A stretch of 64,000 nt of DNA from Hesseltinella vesiculosa (lineage: Eukaryota > Mucoromycota > Mucoromycetes > Mucorales > Cunninghamellaceae). The stretch is taken from NCBI GenBank assembly GCA_002104935.1, contig MCGT01000008.1:496001-560000 (forward strand), given 5' to 3'. A program made the position numbers and the translations under genes. Shown in pieces: positions 34,343 through 44,569 of the stretch (positions within the stretch are counted from its first letter, which is position 1; the number at the start of each line of letters is the position of its first letter). Below the pieces are notes generated by a model. The model was not told where the DNA came from, did not search any database, and worked only from the letters and a program-made list of their open reading frames with translations.

Positions 34343-35399
34343 TTACTCGTTATTTTCCTTGACCATGTCTTCGGCCATCTTGGTATAGAGTGAGTCTTCG
34401 ATTTGGTCGTAGATATCATCATCTTCGTCTTCATCTTTACGCGTTTCATAAATAAAAAAAAACGTCAGCGCCAGCGAACCCTGCTGTAGTTCTTTACCAA
34501 TGACGAAACTGCTCTGGGCATGTAATTCTTCATGGCGTTTCAGCGGAGGAGGGGCAGGAGGGTGGGTCTTCTTGTGTGAGGGAGGCTCTGCCTTGACTTT
34601 GGCCGATGGCTCGGTGGGTAGTTTTGTTTGTTGTCGTTTCACAGGTGATGCTGTTGACGCCGAAGTGGATTGTGCACGTGCCGTTTCCCGTTCATTGATC
34701 CCTTTTTGAATGGCTGGATGGCGATACAGATCCTTGGGTGAGAATGGGATCTGTGAAAAAAAAAAAAAAAAATCAGCCCCCTTTTTCCATTTTGCTCAGC
34801 TCTTTCTCTTCTTTCTTGCCGCTGGTTTCGCCATATTTCCGATGTTTCGCAAATAGTTCTTGTCATAGATGCAGTTGCCCATCACGTCGCCAAATAGGCG
34901 CAGAGCCCGCTTAAGGCCATCAGTGACCGATTCCTTGCGTGCTTTTTCAAAAGCATCCGCCTTTGTTTTGGCATTCTCGAATGATCCATAGCCCCAGTCT
35001 TCATGGTATGTACCGCACTTCAACGTAACGCGTACCCTTGCTGCAATCCCCAAACTCACACGGCCTCTATCATCCACATCAATCTAAAAGAAGTCAGCCG
35101 GGCGAGTTTCTTTTATTCTTCCCACCTACAAAGTCTGTGACAGTTTCCAATACTTCTGAACTCCATCCATCATAGCCAAATACTTCATTGGCCAAGTTGA
35201 TCGCTGTCCTTCCTTCAATGTAGAAGAGTTTGGCATTGCCAGCTAGTCATCAGATAGTTAGCTACCTTGATGTTGGATCTTCTTACTTACGCCCCACTCG
35301 ATTCGCAATAAATTCGGGTCCTAGGCTCTTTTGCAATATTTCCTCTTTTGCGTATGCTATGCCATCTCGATCATGCTTGATGGAGCGTTGATCAGTCAT
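34343..35399 (-). CDS. RAD52: RAD52 homologous-recombination mediator
   Basis: Ring-forming single-strand annealing protein that loads Rad51. Exons (minus) 35399-35291, 35242-35130, 35083-34820, 34750-34498 and 34434-34343 give 276 residues. The conserved N-terminal domain has KSLGPEFIANRVGPGNAKLFYIEG, ANEVFGYDGWSSEV, RVTLKCGTYHEDWGYG, KARKESVTDGLKRALRLFGD and NCIYDKNYL. The C-terminal part is short, Pro/Lys-rich and ends in an acidic helix, so the protein is much shorter than yeast or human Rad52. Intron 3 appears to use a GC donor (GCG^GCAAGA, 34819) with a normal AG. No GT donor exists near that position, and this junction alone keeps the frame into PFSPKDLYR, the family's DLYR block. Confidence 0.92.
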
Positions 35400-35892
35400 G
35401 CTTAATCAACGACCAAAAGCAAAAAGTAGGAAAAAAAATAATAAATAGAAAACAACGTCGTCCCTAAAAACTTAAAAAAAAAAAAAGCCGCAGTGGCACG
35501 CAATTTGAACCTGTCTTTGAATTCACCAGGGCTGCGCGCTACCGTTCCTTTGCTCCATAGCACCAATGGGAGCCGAAGCTGCAAGCTGACATGTGTTTCC
35601 TGCCAACGCATGCGTACTTCGCGCCGCAACTCCTGCGGATCCTTCTTCTCCTCCTATTGCATGACTTTGCAAGCAAGAGAACCGCCAGGTGTCCATCCTT
35701 CCTAGCCTCATTTTTTCCCAAAGTGCTTGTACCAAGCCAGTCTTAACCCAGCCCTTCCTAACCAGTGCACAACTGTTCGTTACTGCGGACCCTCGGCGCC
35801 TTCAATTAAAGCCATTGTCAACTTTTGACCGTGTTTATTCATTGTTCAAAGGTTGGGAAAAAAAAAATGCACATCCTCTTATTTTTGCTATT
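35400..35892. other. Intergenic
   Basis: Between RAD52 and the right repeat copy. A minus-strand stretch at about 35570-35486 has tRNA-promoter-like words followed by a 12-T run but does not fold as a tRNA. Nothing else recognised. Confidence 0.45.
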
Positions 35893-36139
35893 TTTTACTT
35901 AACGCGTAGGTGGCTCCCCCTATGGCAATTGGCAAAAAGAGAGACCATGATCAAACAGCAGCACCTTCACCCCAAGAGATGGAAATGACACCCACATGGT
36001 TGTGTACTGTCTTTGTTGTTGCCCCTAAACAAAAAAAAAAAAAAAAAAAGAAAAAAAACCTCGTATGGTTCAGCAAATTAAAGATCCTCACACCATGGCT
36101 TGCCCAAAATAGAAAAAAAAAAGTGGGTCACCTTGCTTC

Positions 36140-36190
36140 ATGGCAAGCCTGGAGTCCTTGCTGATGGTGCTTAGCATTGTCATGCATTGA
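36140..36190 (+). pseudogene. Remnant of signal-peptide exon in the short copy
   Basis: Corresponds to the first exon of the HNH gene at 31522-31463. It opens with MASLESLLMVLS and terminates at an in-frame TGA after 16 residues. The downstream HNH exons are deleted, so this copy cannot encode the protein. Confidence 0.6.
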
Positions 36191-36529
36191 TGGCCGCCAT
36201 CCCCAGTGCAAATGCCTTCTACATCTCCGTCTTTCAAATGCTAGCCAAAAAAGATGGTGAAGAGGCTTGATTTAGCACTGGATGCTTCCCAATGTGGCAC
36301 CTGTAGCAAAGACACATGGATAGACTATGTTATCAGAAACTTGCCTGGAATGAATGCAGGACTTTTTTTAATGAAAGACTTTCTAAAGCAAACAAACTTT
36401 CAAAAAAAAAAAAAGAGAGGTGAATGAAGGAAGGGAGGTGTGCGCTTAACGTGAAAAAGACAGTTGAAAAGAAAAGCCAAATGGCGGGGTATGATTATGT
36501 TTGGCATGGTCAGACTTCCGTCCGACATA

Positions 36530-36770
36530 TGCCAGTGAAAGTCCGGCGTCATACGGGTGAATACCGTGCGGTCGGCTGTTGTCCGGCACGGTCCGGGTCG
36601 GCCATGGCTCAATCCGGCGTGGTCCGGCATAGTCCGACATGATCCGGCACTGTCGGTAATGAATTGTCCTGTTTTGGTTGTTGAAAATCCGGTACGGCCG
36701 ACATCGGAGCTTTTTAGCCCGACAATTGTCCGGCACTGTCCGACATTGTCCGACACTGTCCGGCGATTTT
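36530..36770 (-). repeat. Degenerate GCCGGA-word array, right copy
   Basis: Inverted counterpart of the array at 29381-29632, with the same irregular succession of gccgga/gtcgga words and some diverged units. Confidence 0.7.
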
Positions 36771-36817
36771 CGGGCATATTTTCGACATTTTTTACTCGCC
36801 GAACCTCGGAAGATATC

Positions 36818-36900
36818 GAGGGGTTGGCGCAATTGGTAGCGCGCCAGATTCCAGAAATGGGTGTCTCCTGGCGGTTAGCGGTTCAAGTCCGTTATCCCTC
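36818..36900 (+). tRNA. Probable tRNA-Trp (anticodon CCA) with a short intron, second copy
   Basis: Same sequence and fold as the minus-strand copy at 29245-29327. Acceptor stem, D arm and T arm are intact, CCA lies at 36851-36853 and the inferred ~11-nt intron at about 36855-36865. The discriminator is A at 36901 and a run of seven T follows at 36904. Both copies keep intact stems and terminators, so both look functional. The assignment to Trp rests on the loop position and on similarity of the D-arm region to eukaryotic tRNA-Trp; Gly(UCC) is the alternative. Confidence 0.75.
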
Positions 36901-36901
36901 A

Positions 36902-37581
36902 TCTTTTTTTACTTTTCTCATCTACGAGATGAGCTGAATTTGCGACACAGGGTCGGGAAAGCGTGTTCGTGTGGTTCTTTTTGTAAACCGTTGGTGTCCA
37001 TCAACTAAGTTTTAATCATGACTCATTGGCTTGAAGACTTTTCTTTTTTTTTTTGGTTGGGAGATTGGGGTTGTCAAAAGCAGCGATCTACAACGATGGA
37101 CTTGATTTTTCAGCATCATCGGTATTTATGAACCTCCGGAAATGAACACAAGGCCATTAGGCAGCTGGCTGTGTTGGAGCGGACCGACACCATGTTTCTG
37201 TTCCGGACACACAAGGCTGGTCTTGCCTACAGGAAAGCTGGGCTGAAAGTTTCAATGGACCCTCACGCTTTGTGCAATGCCATTCATGTCAGGCTCTCCA
37301 TTTTTATTTCGCTCAAAACTTGAACCAATCACGCTCCGCTTTTTTTGTCCTTTTGAAGAAAAGGCTCCTTTTGAAAATCATGCTTGAAAAAAAGGAACCC
37401 TATTCATATTGGAGACAGAGCAATAGGAGGAAAAAAGGGGGATACACCTTTCATTTATTGAATTTGTATAGACACAAAGGAGAAAACAAACGAGAAGTGA
37501 GGGGAATATACGACGTTCGCATGGTAAAGGAAACAAAGGAAAAAAAAATGCAATGTCATTGTTTGTTGGTGCAGAACTTGT
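36902..37581. other. Intergenic
   Basis: No gene, RNA or repeat recognised between the right tRNA and the small cysteine-rich peptide gene. Confidence 0.5.
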
Positions 37582-37821
37582 TTAACTGGGTTGGTAACCA
37601 CAGTAGCAGGTGTTGTCGTAGCACACACTCATAAGAACTTTTTGGACACCGGAGCCGCTGCACCTGGATTCACAATCGCCGAGATTACCTGTGCATGCAA
37701 AGTCACATGCCTGACGCTTATCCAAACGCTTTGGGCCGACGGTCTTGATGGCATCCACAGAACTGGAGGAGATCATGGCCAAAAGGCCCAAAGTCATAAA
37801 AACCATCTTGTAGCTGACCAT
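37582..37821 (-). CDS. Small secreted cysteine-rich peptide, defensin-like (CS-alpha-beta pattern)
   Basis: Intronless gene for 79 residues. A signal peptide (about residues 1-25, with MVFMTLGLLAMISSSSVDA as the hydrophobic core) is followed by a short propeptide ending in LDKR, a Kex2-type dibasic site. The mature part would begin at Gln and have about 42 residues with seven Cys. Spacing includes CxxxC (CESRC) and a final CxC (CYC), the order C-n-CxxxC-n-C-n-CxC of CS-alpha-beta defensins such as fungal plectasin-type peptides, plus one extra Cys near the mature N-terminus. Antimicrobial activity is inference from the cysteine pattern. Two candidate start Met lie six codons apart; the upstream one was chosen. 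Confidence 0.72.
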   Translation of the reverse strand: MVSYKMVFMTLGLLAMISSSSVDAIKTVGPKRLDKRQACDFACTGNLGDCESRCSGSGVQKVLMSVCYDNTCYCGYQPS

Positions 37822-38976
37822 TTTTTTCTTTTTAGTATTGCGAGACAGAGGGATAATAAAAAAAAAAGTTGTAGAGGGAAGGAAGAAAGACCGGGGCCTG
37901 CCAAAAAGCATTTTTATACTTTTTTCTTCCTTGATCTTAAGGAGCATTCCGTGAAGAGGGATATGTTCGTATAAAAAGAGATGTAAAAGGGAGGTTCATG
38001 GGTAAATAGGAGGGATGAGACAAAGGAAATAAATGGGATGACGAAGTGTGGCTGCCAGTGTCTAAGCAATGGGTGGGTGAGGTGAAAAAAAGGGGTCCAG
38101 CGATCAAGGAGCCTTCTTTTTCAAAGGAAAGGGAGCGCAAGACTCCAAGGAAATAGAAACATCGCACGCACACGCACACCCTCTCTCTCTCTTTTTTTTT
38201 TTTTTTTAGAAAAAGGTTTTGAGGAGATGGACATTGCTCATCTTGCCCATCACCTGGACCAAAGAATCTTTTTTTCATGCATGAATGTGACACCAAGATT
38301 TTGCCCTCCCCCCCACATTAAAAGTGATGGAAGGGTTGACGTGAATTGACGTTGAAAACGAGAAAAAGTTTTCATCAGCCGAAGCATGTGGCTCCCTGGC
38401 AAGTCTGTCCTTTCTATACTGCCAATGAGCCATATCTATAAAACCTTTCAAAAAAAAAAAAGGTCGAAAAAAAACGCATGACCATTGCTGTGACCCGACA
38501 AGGAGGTTTCCCCCCCCCAAAAAAAAAAAAAAAAAAAAAAAAAAAGAAAAAGGTATACACTAGTTGTGCCTTGTCTTTAGTACTTTGATATCTAAATTCA
38601 TGGTCACAGCCGACAGCCGATCCTCTTTATGGTATTGATTGAACAAACAAGAAACTGTCCAGGAAAGCACTTCGAGTCGCCGTTTTAAAAAAGAGAAACA
38701 TCGATCGATCAGAAAGGCAATCAAAAAAAAAAGAGCGACTCTGAGAAGACAGCATGCAATGGGTCAGTTGTGCACGATCCTTTTATTTTATTTTTATCTT
38801 TATGTTTTATTTTACCGTAGGAAAACTAATATACTGGTTATTAAATTATCAACATATTCTATGAAACAGGTCATTAAGGAGAGCGGCGGAGACAGGGGAG
38901 GGAGAGGGAGGCAAAGGGGAGAGCAGAAAAAAAAAAAAAAAAAAAAAGGAGCAGGGCCTCCTTATGGTTTGGTAGG
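37822..38976. other. Intergenic
   Basis: Holds the promoter of the defensin-like gene, a CT/CA-rich microsatellite (38160-38205), a C8 run and a long A-run (38513-38545), and purine-rich sequence at 38876-38950. No further gene supported. Confidence 0.5.
37911..37918 (-). promoter_or_regulatory. TATA-like box of the defensin-like gene
   Basis: Reads TATAAAAA on the minus strand, about 90 bp upstream of the start codon at 37821. Position and sequence fit a strong TATA promoter, as expected for an abundantly expressed secreted peptide. Confidence 0.5.
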
Positions 38977-40855
38977 TTATTCTGTATAGAGAGGAGGAGC
39001 ACCCCATTCGGGTTGAACCAAGGGTTCATGGGTATTGATGTTGTGGGTGGAGGTATGGTTCAGGGCATGTTGTTTCTGGTGAAAGGCACGAATTTGGCAT
39101 GGGCAAGGTCGACGGCAAGTGCCCCACTGTGAGCTGGTGGTGATGGGTTGGCGCTGATGCCAAAAGATGTCGGATGAGATGGCGCGGTTGTCATCCATGT
39201 AACTGGGTGGGGCAGGCAGGATGGTTTGTTTTTCATCGTCAGAGACCAGGCGGCAATCGAGCATATGGATGGGAGATTCGATGCTGAGTTCGAAGAAATG
39301 GCCCTCTTGTTCTAGGGTGACGACCATGCGCAGCCAGTGCTCGATTTTGACATTGTCAGCATTCATGGAAGGGTGGAGCAGGCCACCGCAGGGTGGCACA
39401 GGCACGACAAAGTAACCATCAAAATATTCGCCAAGGGGAATGGCATGGTCCAGTTCCTTGATGTTCAGTAGATGGGTGGGCCGAGCGGCGTCGTCATAGA
39501 GATTGGCAAGCAAGGGTGGGGTGACGAGTTTATTTTTTGTTGGTTGGTGGTTGAGGGCACGGATGCCGGTGGGTAGGGCATGGGATTTGGCAGGGCGAGT
39601 GGATCGAGGCTGGGGGGTGGGGGTTGGTGGGTGAGGCGGCGATGGGGCTGATCAAAAGGTTGTTCCAGGGACGACAGAAGCTTGCATTCCTCGACGTTGT
39701 GCAGGTAGTCGTCGCCCAAGGTGGTTTTGTTTTTCTTGGCGTCATAGGTACCGGTCATGTCGGCGAGACTGTCGTAGGCAGAGGTGTCGCGGATGGTGTA
39801 GGGGATGACGGGGTAGGCATAGGCCCATTTCAGCAGGGTCTTGTTGCGTTCGTTGGCACGATGGCGGTGAGGGCTTTCGAAGCCATCCTTGCGGGGCATG
39901 GCGATGTTGTATTTGCGGGTTTCTTCGAGCGTGACATAGACGGAACGGATTTTGGTGACGTGTTGGGTGGGCTGCAGCACAAGTTCGAGGCCCAGGCTGG
40001 TGCCGAGGGCGATGGCGGTGCGGTCGACGGCCAGGCGGTAGCGCACGCCATGTTCCTGGGTCAGCATGTGGAGGGGTCTTGAAAAGTTGTCGCAGACACG
40101 GCCACCGAGACATTGCTGGACCAGTTGGTCATGCTGTTCATCCAAGGAAAACCGATTGTTGTACTGAGCCCAAAGATCAAACGGGGTGTGGGTGGAGGAG
40201 GAGGAGGAGGAGGTGGAGGTGAGCGAGAGGGCGGAGAGGGAGGGAGCCGTGGAGGGAGGGGCGGAGGGTGGCAGGCTGGCGGAGGCGTTGATAGCCCGGA
40301 CGAGACGAAGGTGGGAGATGTCGACAAGTTTGCGTTTGGTGATGGTTTGGCGGGCCCAGCCGACGAAGGAATCGGCTTCTTTGGATTTGTGCAGAGTGGC
40401 GATGAGACGGTAGAAGATGGTGAGGCGGTTGGTGATCGTGATGGTGGGAGGCAAGGTGGGGGGGATAGGGAATTCAAAAGGGAAGCGATGGATACCGGCT
40501 GGCATGATGCCTTTGGTGTTGGGAGGCATCAATGACAGCTCAATGACGTGAAGGCGGCTTTCTTTTGGTTTGCCAATGGCCCTGTCGGACATGATTTCTT
40601 TAAAAAGAGAGAGAGTCAGGATAGAATGTGGGATGGATTCAATGAGTTACCTGCCCATGGATAGACGATTTGAATGGCTTCAAATAATAGCTGGATGGGG
40701 CCTTGAATGGTTGTTTCATGAGCAACATTGACAATGACTTCACCCCGGACCATGGCAGGGTTATCTTCGATGTAGAGCACAGGTTCATCGAGGACCAGTC
40801 GTAGAGGTTTCTTTGATCTGAATTGTGAAGAAGGTGTTTGTACAATCTCAACCAT
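38977..40855 (-). CDS. Arrestin-like (ART/alpha-arrestin) protein, apparent frameshift
   Basis: Exon 1 (40855-40651) encodes the arrestin N-lobe start (LRLVLDEPVLYIEDNPAMVRGEV, here shown only in part: LDEPVLYIEDNP). Exon 2 starts at 40597 and continues the fold with PAGIHRFPFEFPIPPTLPP. The second lobe starts around YRLAVDRTAIALGTSL. The C-terminal part (from about 39600) lies in another frame and ends with proline-tyrosine motifs (APPSY, PPLY) typical of Rsp5-binding arrestin-related adaptors that direct ubiquitination of membrane transporters. No GT-AG intron cleanly joins the two frames. The switch falls in or near a C-rich tract at 39608-39627 (minus strand CCCCCACCCCCC), so a homopolymer sequencing error or a recent indel is likely. 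The Ser-rich insert near 40200 is low complexity. Confidence 0.8.
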
Positions 40856-41868
40856 GGTGATTTGCAGAAAAAAAAAGAGAAAGAACATCAAAAAAAGGAA
40901 ATCACCGCTTTTTATACCGCTTTTTTTGGTGATCAGCATTTTCTTACTCATCGAAATAAGGTTTTTTGTTTGTCTCCTTTCCCGTGGAAGATGGGTTGAC
41001 TCACGCTTCGCGGCTCACCGCAGTTTAATCAATTTTCTTACTCATGATCTTATCTTTTTTGACACATGGTACATGTCATTTCCACGGCAAAACCATTGCA
41101 GAAAAAGCAGATCCGATTCTTCGGCCTGGTCAAGGCGGTTTTTTTTTTTTTTACAATTTGAACCTTGTTCCCAAGTGACAAAGATGAACATTTCAAAGCA
41201 AAATGACTCTTTCATTTGTGGGTTTTAGATCACTGTCACAGCCAGCCACTCATCACGCCTAGCCTCTTTTTTTTTTTTTTTTTTTGTTTAGTTTCCCACC
41301 TATGATTTCTAATGTCAACAATGGAAACCATAGAAGACCATGTTTCCCATCCTATGGCTGTAAAAAAAAATTCACGCCGTACAAGAAATTTTTCCTATTC
41401 ATACGGCGGATGCAATATTCAGAGGAGGATGAAAAAAAAAAAAATGTCTTGGAACTTGAATTCACACCAATCATGTCGGTCCGGGCGACAAATCGGTTCT
41501 CCATGATCTCGGGCAACTTTTTGAAAGTGATCGTTCTTTCAGCTTTGACCAATCAATGGGGGTGTACACAAAGGTTTACACTTAAAATCATTCACGTGAG
41601 TCAATGGTCATTGTCTGATTTTTCCTCCAAGTTCTTTTGTTGAGTCACGCCTAAATTTGGTTATTTTTCCAAGTTCGAAATCACGAAGCCAGAGTCACAC
41701 AAAGGGAAACTTGTCATGCTGAAAAAGTATCAGGTGAAAAAGGCGAGCGTCCACCAAATTCCACGGTTTTATTACAATAGGCAGGACCCTATCAGGGATT
41801 GGAAAAGGGAGGAAATGCCCACCAAGGGACAGAGCGAATGTACAGAAAGGAGAGGGTGTGATTTGAGT
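40856..41868. other. Intergenic
   Basis: Between the arrestin start and the DNAJC3-like stop, both on the minus strand. Several T-runs (41141-41152, 41266-41285). No gene could be supported. Confidence 0.5.
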
Positions 41869-43753
41869 CTAGAAATGCATCTTGAATTCAAAAGGGCCAC
41901 CACCGGGGAAGCCGCCACCACCAGGAAAACCACCTCCACCAAAGGGAAACCCTTGGAATTGGCCGCCGCCAAATGGATTGCCTTGGAAGTGGAAACCACC
42001 TCCAGGTCCTCCAGCTTGTGCTTCAGGATCATTGGGGTCAATACCTTGGTCAAATTGTTGGCGTAGATCTGTGAAGAGAGAGAGGGTGAGTGTTTCTTTT
42101 TCTTATTTGATGGTGACCTTTACCATCGTTGCTTAGGACTTGATAAGCTGCATTGATTTCGGCCATTTTGGTTTCGGCTTCTTGTTTCTTGGATTCTTCA
42201 AATTTATCGGGATGGTTGGCCTTGGCCATTTCTCTATATGCTTTTTTAATCTGACGAGCATCAGCATCCCGTGGTACACCTGTAAAAAAAAAAAAAAATG
42301 AGCTCCGTTCCCCTTTTCCACGCTTGCCTATCGGCAACGTACCGAGAATCTTGTAATAGTCCCTGCGTTTGCTTTGTCGGTAGAGGTTTTGGGCTTTTTG
42401 CAAGAGTTGGGTGACTTGATGGTTCTGGCCTTGGGCTGCCGAGTTGGCGGTTTCCAGGTCATTCTTGGCAGCTTCGAATTCGTGTTGCTTGAGTAGGAGC
42501 TGACCACGGTACATGAGAGCATCGATGTTTTCGGGGTCGAGCGTCAAGGTAGCCGTGCACCAATGCATGATTTTGTCGTCGTCCTTATCCATCTTGCCCT
42601 GCAGCTGACATGCCGCTTCGTAACTGGACAAGAGCAGGCGCTGTGGAATAGTGGTATTGGTCTTTTCGTTGTCGAGGCTGAAGCGGGGAAGGAGCTGTTG
42701 GATGGTGTGGTGGGTGTTTTCTTTGATGTCATCTACCAGCCCAGGCCGGGTGGCGGTGCCAATCAGCTGATTGCTGGCGGTCGACGTTTTCTTTTCCTCG
42801 ATTTTGGTATGGATGGTCTTGACGGCCTTGTTCAGTTTTTTTAATTGCTTAAAGGTGGCCTTGCACAATTTCTGTTCTGGATCGTAATGTAAACACTGCT
42901 TGACATTAGCAATGGCACCCTCCGGTTGGTTCAATAAGAAGAAATTCATCTTGGCCAAGTCGACCAATAAATCAGCGTCCGAGGGTGTAATATAAGCAGC
43001 GCGACTAACGAAAAAAAAAAATGAGTCCACGTCCTTTTCCTCATTTGGAGATCTTACGACAAGTCACCAGCTGCAGCTTCCACGTCACCCACACCCAAAT
43101 GACACTTGGCACTGAGTCGCCGGAACAGACCTTTGTTAGGGGCTGTACGGATAGCATTGGCGATATGTTCCACACAACTCTCAAAGGCATCCGTATCAAA
43201 GTCCTTTTCTGCTTGCTGCCACTCTATTTCTGCCTGGCGCACGGCCTCCAACTAGAGAACCAAAAAAAAAAGTGAGACTGCAGTTGGAAAAAGACCAGGA
43301 CACTTACAGATTCGGTGGCTTTGCCATCATCAGGTTGATGGTTCAAAAAGGATTGCAGGTCGGATTTGGCCAGGTCAAAGTCACCTTGTTGCACGTAGAT
43401 ACGGGCACGTTGGTATAGAGCCTGGTTAAAATCAGGCTTGAGGGTAAGGATCTTTGAGAAATCGTCGACGGCAGCTTGATGACGGCCCAGTGACAAATAA
43501 GTGGTGGCTCGCTTGTAATAGGATAGATAATTATCAGGCTCTTGGGCTAAGAAAAAAAATGAGTCTCTGTTGGAGGCAAAATTGTCCTTTTTGATTTACA
43601 GATGGCAGCATCGTAGCTTGTCAATGCATCTTGCAATTGGCGAGACGAAAGGAACGCATTGCCCTCTGCTAAGTGCTGTTGCGATGTCTTTTCAGCAACA
43701 GCAGATATGGGTAGAAACCAAGGCAATACAAAGGCAAGTAGCATTGGCTTCAT
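41869..43753 (-). CDS. ER-lumenal TPR/J-domain co-chaperone, DNAJC3/P58IPK-like
   Basis: Exons (minus) 43753-43600, 43546-43308, 43251-43058, 43004-42343, 42279-42124 and 42068-41869 give 534 residues. A signal peptide ([20 protein letters not shown]) is followed by tandem TPR repeats (first unit [20 protein letters not shown]; later units [34 protein letters not shown]). A C-terminal J domain starts at RRDYYKILG and has the HPD triad ([12 protein letters not shown]). The tail is Gly/Phe-rich with GGGFPGG repeats. Domain order and signal peptide match DNAJC3, which stimulates BiP/Kar2 in the ER lumen. No KDEL-type signal is present. It is divergent from TMEM18 with about 185 bp between the starts. 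Confidence 0.93.
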
Positions 43754-43937
43754 GGTTAGGATGAATCTATGACAAAAAAAAAAAAAAGAGGAAATAATTG
43801 AATGCAGCTTTTTTTATTTTCTATGCCTAAAAAATGTGGGTTGCTGCCATTGGTCTGATTTCAGTCTGTGCCACGCCGAAAAGCTGAATTTTTTGCTTCG
43901 GATTTCTCCTCTGCTCATCTTTTTGAAACGTGTTGCT

Positions 43938-44569
43938 ATGGACGTCTTTTGGGACCCCCTCGCACAATGGCTGGGGGCTGGCTCATTACCAGCCTTTTTC
44001 CAGCATCATGCTGATCAGACACTTGAGTTCATGCTTGCGGTTAGACATCCATCCTTTTGTGACATTGATGGCTGACAGCTCTCTTCTTTTTTCTATAGGT
44101 AGATTGGTACCAACCATGGCTCTTGGTCCTCTTGGCATGTCACTGCATTTGTCTTATGATCACCTTACTGCTAAGGAACCAATCCACTGCTCTGTCTTGG
44201 TATTTTTTTCTCCTGTGTAAAGCATTGAAACGTCGAGGTTAACAAAGGTGCTGATCGATTTTTTTTTTGAAGTGGGGCTGGCCGCACTGACACAACCTCT
44301 CAACCAGCTTGGTCATCAGCATTGGCAGCAGTTTGCTACAGCCAATTATTTTGACCCCTCGGGTTTATTTATCGTCTCGGTTTACGCGTTCCCTTTGATC
44401 TTCAATGGCTTTGTCGTCCTGGTACCCCCCCCGCCTTTCTGCTGTCGCACACAGCCTCATCTTTTTTTTTTTTTTTTTTTTTTTTTGGTAGATGATCATC
44501 CTCAAGACTACGTTTGGATTGATGGTCGAAACAAAACGCAGACAGTTGACTCGGAAGAAAAACGAGTAA
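43938..44569 (+). CDS. TMEM18: TMEM18 family membrane protein
   Basis: Exons 43938-44039, 44099-44216, 44273-44421 and 44492-44569 give 148 residues (human 140). The family signature is visible: VDWYQPWLLVLLACH, then NQLGHQHWQQFATANYFDPSG, aligned without gaps to the human block around the YQYFDSRGMF segment, and FPLIFNGFVVLMIIL. Four hydrophobic segments precede a basic C-terminus (ETKRRQLTRKK), as in TMEM18, a nuclear-envelope protein. Intron 2 (44217-44272) was chosen to keep that gapless spacing. Confidence 0.85.

Larger units (their letters stand above)
35893..36902 (+). mobile_element. Right (short) copy of the tRNA-linked repeat unit, internally deleted
   Basis: Inverse-orientation copy of 29243-31745 with about 1.5 kb of interior missing. 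It retains the upstream block (35893-36113) and a start codon at 36140 whose frame closes after 16 residues at 36188-36190. It also keeps the segment matching 31440-31530, then jumps near 36227 to the 3' block, GCCGGA array and tRNA. The HNH coding region is absent. Long copy plus deleted copy is the pattern expected of an autonomous and a non-autonomous element, but could also arise by duplication and deletion. Confidence 0.65.
36227..36902 (-). repeat. Inverted repeat arm, right (pairs with 29243-29915)
   Basis: Reverse complement of the left arm, ending just outside the tRNA T-run. Compared with the left arm several 'gccggac' words read 'gtccgacattgtccgac', and homopolymers differ in length. 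The two arms enclose about 6.3 kb including the aminotransferase and RAD52 genes, so recombination between them would invert that interval. Confidence 0.85.

Noticed and set aside
35486..35570. tRNA-like sequence on the minus strand (GGTAGCGCGCAG, GGTTCAAATTGC, followed by a 12-T run)
   Set aside because: A- and B-box-like words and a terminator are present, but no consistent T stem or acceptor stem forms; at most a tRNA relic.
36424..36937. Open stretches through the right repeat arm (also at 29313-29893)
   Set aside because: They run through the GCCGGA array and the tRNA; Arg/Pro/Gly-rich translation reflects the repeat, not a protein.
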